Assembly: GCA_020634235.1 (NCBI GenBank)
Contig: JACKCB010000002.1
Coordinates: 1,364,001 to 1,428,000, forward strand
Direction: 5' to 3'
DNA from: Ardenticatenaceae bacterium
Lineage (GTDB): Bacteria; Chloroflexota; Anaerolineae; Promineifilales; Promineifilaceae
DNA: 64,000 bases
Shown: positions 1 to 6,881 of the stretch, one piece after another
Layout: each line of letters opens with the position of its first letter
Numbering within the stretch: position 1 is the stretch's first letter
Translations under genes and position numbers: made by a program
Notes under the pieces: model-generated
Told to the model about the DNA's origin: nothing
Databases searched by the model: none
Seen by the model: the letters and a program-made list of their open reading frames with translations, nothing else

Positions 1-488
1 CCGGCCAGGCGCAGCGCCCGGCTGTTGACCCAGGCGGCATGGCCGCTCTTGTGGCTGAGGTAGACGGGCAAGTGGCCGGCCACCTGGTCCAGGTCGGCGG
101 CGGTGGGGAAGCCCCGGCCGGGCCAGAGGTCTTGCGACCAACCTCGCCCTTGCAGCCAGTGCTCCGGCCGGGCGCTGGCCGCCAGGCGAGCTGCTTCGGC
201 AGCCACGCGCCGCAGTGCCTCGGCCAGCGTGGGCACTTCGAATAGGTCCACGCGGGTCAGGTTGATGGCGTACCATTGGAAGTGGACGTGGGCATCCACC
301 AGGCCTGGGGTAACGGCCCGGCCGGCCAGGTCGATCCACTCGCCACCCGGCCCCAGCAGGGCCTTCATCTGGTCGTTGGTGCCGAGGGCCAGGATTTTGT
401 TATCGCGGATGGCCAGGGCGGTAGCCCCCGGCCGGGATGGCTCCTGGGTGTAGATGTGCCCGTTGGTGAATACCAGGGTTGCAGTCAT
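1..488 (-). CDS. Amidohydrolase, YtcJ-like, N-terminal part (cut by window edge)
   Basis: This is the first 162 residues of a metal-dependent amidohydrolase; the gene runs off the left edge, so no stop is visible. The N-terminus has the short beta-sandwich start of the family (residues 1-60), followed by GLVDAHVHF at 62-70, whose His67 and His69 are the usual first metal ligands. The following region (about 108-160), with QGRGWSQD and SHKSGHAAWVNS, matches the YtcJ/NfdA-type amidohydrolase_3 group known to hydrolyse N-acyl or formamide substrates. The substrate cannot be named here. It lies 67 bp downstream of the HIT gene on the same strand and may be cotranscribed with it. The ATG at 488 is the first one in the frame. 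Confidence 0.85.
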   Translation of the reverse strand, partial: MTATLVFTNGHIYTQEPSRPGATALAIRDNKILALGTNDQMKALLGPGGEWIDLAGRAVTPGLVDAHVHFQWYAINLTRVDLFEVPTLAEALRRVAAEAARLAASARPEHWLQGRGWSQDLWPGRGFPTAADLDQVAGHLPVYLSHKSGHAAWVNSRALRLA

Positions 489-555
489 CGCTTACTCCGT
501 CAAAAGGATTGCCTGTGCAAAGTCGTCTGGCAATGCCCGGTAGGTGGCACGTTCG

Positions 556-906
556 CTAAGCGGCGCGGTTGAGCATGGGGCCTAAGGGGCGGCCGCCAAC
601 CAGGTGCATGTGCAGGTGATACACTTCCTGGCCACCATGCTTGTTGCAGTTGATGATGAGGCGGTAGCCGCTGGCCGCGATGCCTTCGCGCTCGGCCAGG
701 ATGGCGGCAACACGCATCATCCGCCCGGCCACAGCCTCATCCGCCTCGGTCAGGTCGTTGGCGGTAGGGATGACTTTGTTGGGCACGATGAGGATGTGGG
801 TGGGCGCGCCAGGGTTGATGTCGCGGAACGCGGTTACCAGGTCGTCCTGGTAGACGATGTTGGCGGGGATCTCGCCGCGGATGATTTTGGCGAAAATGGT
901 GGTCAT
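556..906 (-). CDS. HIT (histidine triad) family nucleotide-binding protein
   Basis: This 116-residue protein is the normal length for a bacterial HINT-type protein. It carries the histidine triad HLHMHLVGG near the C-terminus (His97, His99, His101), the catalytic site for hydrolysing nucleoside phosphoramidates and related adenylates. The N-terminal KIIRGEIPA and the central DINPGAPTHILIVP are typical of the Hint branch. The ATG at 906 is preceded by AAGGAGG at ideal spacing, which fixes the start. It is cytoplasmic and probably a general nucleotide hydrolase; no specific partner is indicated. Confidence 0.93.
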   Translation of the reverse strand: MTTIFAKIIRGEIPANIVYQDDLVTAFRDINPGAPTHILIVPNKVIPTANDLTEADEAVAGRMMRVAAILAEREGIAASGYRLIINCNKHGGQEVYHLHMHLVGGRPLGPMLNRAA

Positions 907-1034
907 GTGGGCCTCCTTGAATATGGTTTACTGGCCGAGATATTGTATGCCACCCCGGCCGGGAAGGGTAGGGCCGGTCCTTATCCCAGAGCTTGCCCAC
1001 CCCCTCGCCAGACGCCACAACCGGCCAACTCTGC

Positions 1035-1040
1035 TATAAT
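1035..1040 (+). promoter_or_regulatory. Candidate -10 box (TATAAT) for the PEP/pyruvate-binding gene
   Basis: A perfect TATAAT lies about 50 bp before the chosen ATG at 1089. No good -35 is present at 16-18 bp, so this is a partial match. The predicted leader is roughly 40 nt and includes the CCGGAGG ribosome site. Confidence 0.45.
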
Positions 1041-1088
1041 CCCCCCGTTGCCACAGGCAGCGCAGGTTATCCGGAGGTTTTTGGCGCT

Positions 1089-3467
1089 ATGGACGAACAA
1101 CCACTACGCAGTACCACATCCACCATCGACATCTACATCAAGCTGGCGCAGTACCCCATCTTGTCCGATCGCATTCGGGAACGAATGCGCGAGGAGTTGT
1201 TTCGCCGCCGGCTGGTGGAGCCGGAGAAATTCGAAGAGGAGGTGGAACAGCGAGCCATTGAGAGCCAGCGGCGCGAAGGGCTGCACGATCCCTACAACCA
1301 GGAACCGGCCGGGGTGTGGCACGAGCGGAAAGCGCGTATTCGCGCCCTGCATACCGACTTCTACTTCGGTTACAACCTGCCCACCGACCTCTTCGAGCAG
1401 ATTGTCCAGGAAGTGCTGCACGAACAGGCCAACCCTGGCACCACCTACGATCTCGCCTTCAACCCAGAGATAGCGCCCTATACCCTGCTCTTCCGGCAAG
1501 GGGAGATCTACGAAAAGATGCCGCCGCCCGAAAAAGAGCGTATCAAGCATCACCTACAAGAGATCAAGGTCGTGTTGATCAAAGGCATGATCAGCGACCA
1601 ACTGCCCTATATTGCGGTGGCCAAGCAGGTCTTTACCATTGAAGACCTGCGCTGGATCTACCAGCGGCGGATTGGCTCAGGCAAGATTGGTGGAAAAGCG
1701 GCCGGCATGCTGCTGGCCCACCGCATCTTGCAGCAGCGCGACCCTGAATTTGGCGCAGACATCAGTCAGCAGGTCGATATTCCCGAATCCTTCTTCCTCG
1801 GCACCGATGTGCTGTACGAATTCCGGCGCATGAATAATCTCGACCACCTGATGAACCAGAAATACCGCCCGCTGGATGAGATTCGGGCTGACTATGATCA
1901 GGTCATAGAGGCCCATCTGCAAGGCCGCTTCCCGCCGCGGATCGTGGAGCGGCTGCGCGAAGTGCTGCGCCATATGGGTCCGTCGCCCATCATCGTGCGC
2001 TCGTCCAGCCTGCTGGAAGACAATTTTGGCCACGCCTTTGCCGGCAAGTATCAGAGCTATTTCTGCCCCAATCAGGGCAGCGAAGATGAGAATCTGCATG
2101 AACTGCTGCAGGCGATTAGCCGCATTTATGCCAGCGCGCTAAACCCGGACGCCATTTTGTACCGCCAGCACAACGGCCTGCTAGATTACGATGAACGGAT
2201 GGCCGTACTCATTCAGGCGGTACGCGGTCAGCCGTATGGCCGTTACTTCATGCCCACCCTGGCCGGCGTAGGGTACAGCCAGAATCCATTCCGCTGGCAT
2301 CCCAAGATCCGCCGGGAGGATGGTTTCTTGCGTGTTGTGTGGGGCATGGGCACGCGCGCGGTGGACCGGGTTAGCAATGATTACCCGCGCATGATTAGCC
2401 TGAGCCATCCCCAGCTCCGGCCGGAGGCAACCGCCAAGGCGATAGAGCGATATTCACAGCACTACGTGGATGTTATTGACCTGGAAGATAATGAGCTGAA
2501 AACATTGCCCCTGAAAGAGGTGCTGCAACTGGACTATCCTTACTTGCGCTTCCTCATGTCGATGCGCGTGGGTGATTCCATGCAAGAGATTTTGTCGCCA
2601 GGATCGCTTGATGCCACTGACTCGTTGGTGCTAACGTTAAACCCCCTGACGCGGGATGCCAACTTTCTGCGCCTGTTCCGCACGGCGCTGCGCCGCCTGG
2701 AGTACATGTATAAGACGCCAGTAGACATTGAATTCGCAGTACACATTGTGCCCAAATATCCTTACCCGGAGTACCAACTGCAATTGCTGCAATGCCGCCC
2801 ATTGAGTGTGCGGCAGGATGGTGGCTCGGTGAAGATTCCCAGTGAGGTGCCGCCGGAAGATTTGCTATTCCGGACGTTTGAGTTGATCCCGGATGGCAAG
2901 ACGGAGGGGATTCGCTATCTGCTGTTTGTGGACCCGCTGGAATACCGGCAGGTGCAGGGGGTAAGCCGCAAGCAAGAGATTGGGCGGGTGATTGGCCGGC
3001 TAAACCGGCTGTTGGAGGGGGAATCTTTTGTGCTGATGGGCCCCGGCCGGTGGGGCAGCACCAACCTGGACCTGGGCGTACGGGTGAGTTATGCGGACAT
3101 TTTCAACACCGAGGTCCTTATTGAGATGGCGGTGGCCGATGGCGAAGGTGTGCCGGAACTCTCCTATGGCACCCATTTCTTCCAGGACCTGGTAGAGGGC
3201 GGTATCTACTCCTTGCCATTGCACCTGGAAAACCCCAAGAGTGTGTTCAATTGGGATTTCTTCCACAACGCCCCCAATGTGCTGGCCGAGCTTCTGCCCA
3301 GTGATGCCGGCTTCGGCGATGTGTTGAAGGTGATCGACGTGGCCAGGCTCCGGCCGGATTACCGGGTGAGCATTCTGATGGATGGCGACGACGACGAGGC
3401 GCTGGGTTATCTGGTGAAAGGCGACTGGCCAATTAAGACGGCCCAGGTGAGTTTGTCAAATTTCTAA
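1089..3467 (+). CDS. PEP/pyruvate-binding domain protein (PPDK N-terminal type), stand-alone
   Basis: This 792-residue cytoplasmic protein carries a nucleotide-grasp domain related to the N-terminal domain of pyruvate phosphate dikinase and PEP synthase. GSGKIGGKAAGM is near residue 197, and VRSSSLLEDNFGHAFAGKY near 301 matches the PPDK motif VRSSA-ED-FAGQ. About 190 N-terminal residues are not recognisable, and the C-terminal section (GRWGSTNLDLGV near 655) is conserved-looking but unassigned. The swivelling phospho-histidine domain and the PEP-utilising barrel of true PPDK are absent, so it is not a complete PPDK. An upstream ATG at 993 gives a longer frame, but 1089 follows CCGGAGG and sits downstream of TATAAT, so I chose it. 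Reaction unknown. Confidence 0.75.
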   Translation: MDEQPLRSTTSTIDIYIKLAQYPILSDRIRERMREELFRRRLVEPEKFEEEVEQRAIESQRREGLHDPYNQEPAGVWHERKARIRALHTDFYFGYNLPTDLFEQIVQEVLHEQANPGTTYDLAFNPEIAPYTLLFRQGEIYEKMPPPEKERIKHHLQEIKVVLIKGMISDQLPYIAVAKQVFTIEDLRWIYQRRIGSGKIGGKAAGMLLAHRILQQRDPEFGADISQQVDIPESFFLGTDVLYEFRRMNNLDHLMNQKYRPLDEIRADYDQVIEAHLQGRFPPRIVERLREVLRHMGPSPIIVRSSSLLEDNFGHAFAGKYQSYFCPNQGSEDENLHELLQAISRIYASALNPDAILYRQHNGLLDYDERMAVLIQAVRGQPYGRYFMPTLAGVGYSQNPFRWHPKIRREDGFLRVVWGMGTRAVDRVSNDYPRMISLSHPQLRPEATAKAIERYSQHYVDVIDLEDNELKTLPLKEVLQLDYPYLRFLMSMRVGDSMQEILSPGSLDATDSLVLTLNPLTRDANFLRLFRTALRRLEYMYKTPVDIEFAVHIVPKYPYPEYQLQLLQCRPLSVRQDGGSVKIPSEVPPEDLLFRTFELIPDGKTEGIRYLLFVDPLEYRQVQGVSRKQEIGRVIGRLNRLLEGESFVLMGPGRWGSTNLDLGVRVSYADIFNTEVLIEMAVADGEGVPELSYGTHFFQDLVEGGIYSLPLHLENPKSVFNWDFFHNAPNVLAELLPSDAGFGDVLKVIDVARLRPDYRVSILMDGDDDEALGYLVKGDWPIKTAQVSLSNF

Positions 3468-3617
3468 TCGCGGGCCTGGTGCTGTAAGGCTTTCACAATA
3501 ACTTTGTAAGCCATAGGCAACCTACTTGGGGCATGATCCTGCTTGGCGACACCCGGCCGGGGGCCGCTGGCCGCGTCCACGCAGAACGCGGTTCTAACCG
3601 CACAGGAGGAAGTGACT

Positions 3618-5267
3618 ATGTGGAAACGAACATTGGGACTGGGTGCCCTCTTGGGCGGCTTGCTCACCGCCCCGCTCATCGGGCTGATGTACCTGGCCAA
3701 CCAACTGGCCGAACTGCCCTTTGTCCCCTTTGATTTCTTCGACTGGATGACCCGCGTGCTGCCGGGCGGCCTGATCACCTTTGGCATCGACACGATGATC
3801 AACCTGATGTTATTCCTGAACATCAACGTTGCCGACAGCGCCAAGACCGCCGAACAGCTCGTCGCCGTGCTGCAATTTTGGGTGGGCGGCGTGGTGGCCG
3901 GCATCCTCTTCTTTGCCCTTCTGGGCAGCCGGCGAGTGAAAGCAACCCTGGCCAACGGGCTGGTCTTGGGCGCGCTGTTTGGCCTGCCGCTCGTGCTCAT
4001 CAGTCTGGTCATCGGCCAGTCATCGGCGGCGCTGTGGCTGAAGCTCCCCTGGCTGGCGGCGCTGTTCCTGGGTTGGGGTGTGGCCTTTACCTGGGCCGCA
4101 AGCAAGCTGCTAGCCCCGGCCGGGGCACCCACCACAACCGAACCAGCCGCCGCAACCCCAACCTCTGAACCCGCCCCGGCCGGGGTTGTCAAGCTCAACC
4201 GGCGGCAGTTCCTGGTACGGCTGGGCGCCGGCGCGGCCACCATCACCGTCCTCAGCGCCGGCTTGGGGGCCACCCTGGCCAGCGCCGAGCGCCGCCGCCT
4301 GGCCGCCGCCGCCCCCCCCGCCGACCTGGTAAACGGCCAACCAGTCCTGCCCAACGCCAACGATCCGGTGATACCCGCGCCCGGCACCCGGCCGGAGTAC
4401 ACCCCCATCGCCGACCACTACAAAGTCTTCCTGCGCACCGAACCTACCCTCATCGAAGAAGAAGATTGGGTCCTGCCCATCACCGGCCTGGTCGATAACC
4501 CCCTCATGCTCACCCTGGCCGACATTCGTGAAAGATACACCCCCCGCGAGCAGTTCGTCACCCTCTCCTGCATCTCCGGCCGGGTTGGCACCACCCTCAT
4601 CAGCACCACCAAATGGAGCGGCGTCAGCGTGCAAGAAGTGCTGCGCGACGCCGGCCTGCAAGCCAACGCCCGCTACCTCTTCATCACCGGTGGCGACGGC
4701 TTCTACGAAACCGTGGACCTGGACCTGATCAACCAGGACGAACGGATCATGTTCTGCTACGCCTGGGACGATAAACCCCTGCCCAAAGACCACGGCTTCC
4801 CCCTCCGCATCTGGATTCCCGACCGCTTCGGCATGAAACAGCCCAAATGGATCACCGGCATCGAAGTCACCGACACCTACACCCCCGGCTACTGGGTCGA
4901 ACGAAACTGGGACGAAGTGGCCCAGGTCAAAGCCACCAGCGTCATCGACACCGTGGCCGTCAACGACGTCTACGAAGAGAACGGGCAGCAGATGGTACCG
5001 GTGGGCGGCATCGCCTGGGCCGGCGACCGGGGCATCTCCCGCGTTGAAGTTCGCGTGGACGAAGGCCCCTGGCAAGAAGCCCGCCTGCGCAGCCCGCTGT
5101 CCGAGACCACCTGGGTCATCTGGCGCTACGACTGGCCCTTCACCCCCGGCCGGCACACCTTCGAGGTACGCTGCGCCGAAGCAGATGGCACGCCGCAGAT
5201 TGAAGAAGAACAGCCCATCCGGCCCAGCGGCGCTACCGGCATCGACCAGTTCGAGGTGCGCGCTTAG
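3618..5267 (+). CDS. Membrane-anchored molybdopterin-dependent oxidoreductase (sulfite oxidase / YedY superfamily)
   Basis: This 549-residue protein has three parts. Residues 1-180 contain about four or five hydrophobic segments. A linker holds NRRQFLVRLGAG near 195, a twin-arginine-like motif followed by a hydrophobic stretch. From about 230 onward there is a sulfite-oxidase-fold catalytic domain, with TLSCISGRVG near 317 carrying the cysteine expected to ligate molybdenum. The C-terminal part (GGIAWAGDRGISRVEVRVDEG, about 455-475) resembles the Mo-co dimerisation domain. The catalytic domain should face outside the membrane. CACAGGAGG before the ATG at 3618 decides the start. Substrate unknown. 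A twin-Arg signal placed after a polytopic domain is unusual. Confidence 0.82.
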   Translation: MWKRTLGLGALLGGLLTAPLIGLMYLANQLAELPFVPFDFFDWMTRVLPGGLITFGIDTMINLMLFLNINVADSAKTAEQLVAVLQFWVGGVVAGILFFALLGSRRVKATLANGLVLGALFGLPLVLISLVIGQSSAALWLKLPWLAALFLGWGVAFTWAASKLLAPAGAPTTTEPAAATPTSEPAPAGVVKLNRRQFLVRLGAGAATITVLSAGLGATLASAERRRLAAAAPPADLVNGQPVLPNANDPVIPAPGTRPEYTPIADHYKVFLRTEPTLIEEEDWVLPITGLVDNPLMLTLADIRERYTPREQFVTLSCISGRVGTTLISTTKWSGVSVQEVLRDAGLQANARYLFITGGDGFYETVDLDLINQDERIMFCYAWDDKPLPKDHGFPLRIWIPDRFGMKQPKWITGIEVTDTYTPGYWVERNWDEVAQVKATSVIDTVAVNDVYEENGQQMVPVGGIAWAGDRGISRVEVRVDEGPWQEARLRSPLSETTWVIWRYDWPFTPGRHTFEVRCAEADGTPQIEEEQPIRPSGATGIDQFEVRA

Positions 5268-5304
5268 GCAGTTGCCGCCCGATAAATCCAGACTAGTTGG
5301 TCAG

Positions 5305-5340
5305 GCTCCCGGTATTCAATGCCGGGAGCTTTTCTGTTTT
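5305..5340 (+). terminator. Rho-independent terminator after the molybdoenzyme
   Basis: An 8-bp perfect stem (GCTCCCGG paired with CCGGGAGC, 8-nt loop) is followed by TTTTCTGTTTT. It lies 38 bp after the molybdoenzyme stop and separates it from the next gene. Confidence 0.85.
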
Positions 5341-5391
5341 GCGGCAGTTGCCGGTATGATTAGGTCATCTTCCCGCAAAAAAGGATGGGCA

Positions 5392-6864
5392 ATGAACAGG
5401 ATTCTGGTGCGCTTGGGTGGGGTACGGCTGCTCTTACTGGTAATTGGCCTGGGGCTGATTGGGCTGGCCTGGTGGCAGGTGGGGCGCGCGCGGCAGGGGC
5501 TGGTCGTGCGCAGCTTAAGCCAGGATGGCATACCGCTGCGCTTCATCGCCCCGGCCGGGGCCACCAACCAGCCCGGCATCCTCATCGCCCACGGCTTCGG
5601 CGGCTCCCAGCAGCTCATGCTGGGCTATGCCTACGTGCTGGCTCACGCCGGCTACGGCACCATGTTGTGGGACTTTGCCGGCCACGCCGCCAACCCGGCC
5701 CCGCTAGACCGCACCGGCGACACGCTGCAAGGCAACATCGACACCGCCTACGCCGCCCTGATCGCCCAGCCAGAGATTGACCCCGGCCGGGTAGCCCTAC
5801 TCGGTCACTCCATGGGCAGCGGGGCCGTGATGAGCGCCGGCATTGCCGACCCAGCCCGCTACCGCGCCGTAGTTGCCATCTCACCCACCGGGGCAGACGT
5901 AACACCCGACCGGCCGCCCAACCTGCTGCTGCAAGCCGGCCAGCGCGAAGCCCGCTTTGCCGAAAACGCCCAGCAGCTCCTGGCCGAAGCGGGCGGCAGC
6001 AGCACCGATTTCGCCACCGGCCGGGCCAGAGCCTTTGTCCTGGTCCCCCAGGTAGAGCACATCACCATCCTCTTCAGCGACATCAGCCACCAGGTAGCCC
6101 TGCGCTGGCTAGACAGCGCCTTTGGCCGGCTGTCTGGCAGCGATTACGCCGACCGGCGCATGGTCTGGTATTTGCTGCACCTGCTGGGCTGGCTGCTGGC
6201 CCTGGTCGCCCTGTCCCCGCTGCTGCCCAAAATGGCCCGGCCGGCCAACCGGCCAGTCCGTTGGCGGCGCGGGCTGGGCCTGGCCCTGGCTCCCTTCGCC
6301 GCCGCCGTGCTGCTGGCCCTCACCAACCTGCTAATTGACGTCGCCAGCCTGGGCGGGCTGTCCGTGGGTGGCGGCTTCGCCTTGTGGTGCCTGTACATGG
6401 GGCTGGTGTGGCTGCTGCTGGGCACCCGGCCGGGGCGGCTGGCGGCGGCCGATCTAACCTGGGGGGTGCTGCTGTTCGCCGTATTGTGGCTGGCCTTCGG
6501 CGCGCTGGCCCAATTCGTCTGGCTGCCCTGGTTTCTCATCCCGGTGCGGCTGGTGCGCTGGCCGCTGCTGGCGGCCGCCTTCCTGCCCTGGATGTGGGCC
6601 GCCGGGCTGGCCCAGCAAGGGGCCGGGGCCGGCCAGCGAGCATTGTGGTGGCTGGGGCAGAGCATACTCATCCCGGCCGGGCTGCTGCTGACCATGCAGT
6701 TGGTGCCGGGCATGGGCGTGCTCATCCTGGTGCTGCCTTTGCTGCCCCTCCTGTTCGGCGTTTTGACCGTGGCCGGTGGGGCCGTCGCCCGGCCGGGGGC
6801 CTACGCCATCGGCAGCGCCCTCTTCTTTGGCTGGCTGGTGCTGGCCTATTTTCCGCTTAGCTAA
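5392..6864 (+). CDS. Alpha/beta hydrolase fused to a C-terminal polytopic membrane domain
   Basis: This 490-residue protein has an N-terminal membrane anchor (about 8-27). An alpha/beta hydrolase domain follows, with HGFGGSQQ near 67 (oxyanion region) and GHSMGSG near 138, where the serine is the expected nucleophile. After about residue 260 come six to seven strongly hydrophobic segments rich in Leu, Ala and Trp. The hydrolase part most resembles esterases and lysophospholipase-like enzymes; the substrate is unknown. The start at 5392 follows AAAGGAT; the much longer upstream open frame has no ribosome site and overlaps the preceding gene. Several CCGGCCGG copies lie inside (for example near 5551, 5783, 6428 and 6671). 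Confidence 0.8.
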   Translation: MNRILVRLGGVRLLLLVIGLGLIGLAWWQVGRARQGLVVRSLSQDGIPLRFIAPAGATNQPGILIAHGFGGSQQLMLGYAYVLAHAGYGTMLWDFAGHAANPAPLDRTGDTLQGNIDTAYAALIAQPEIDPGRVALLGHSMGSGAVMSAGIADPARYRAVVAISPTGADVTPDRPPNLLLQAGQREARFAENAQQLLAEAGGSSTDFATGRARAFVLVPQVEHITILFSDISHQVALRWLDSAFGRLSGSDYADRRMVWYLLHLLGWLLALVALSPLLPKMARPANRPVRWRRGLGLALAPFAAAVLLALTNLLIDVASLGGLSVGGGFALWCLYMGLVWLLLGTRPGRLAAADLTWGVLLFAVLWLAFGALAQFVWLPWFLIPVRLVRWPLLAAAFLPWMWAAGLAQQGAGAGQRALWWLGQSILIPAGLLLTMQLVPGMGVLILVLPLLPLLFGVLTVAGGAVARPGAYAIGSALFFGWLVLAYFPLS

Positions 6865-6881
6865 AGGGGGATTGTCGCCGG

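Noticed and set aside
4110..5156. Long open frame antisense to the molybdoenzyme, rich in Gly, Ala and Pro
   Set aside because: It lies opposite a well-supported gene with a complete domain structure, has no ribosome site and shows composition typical of antisense GC-rich DNA.
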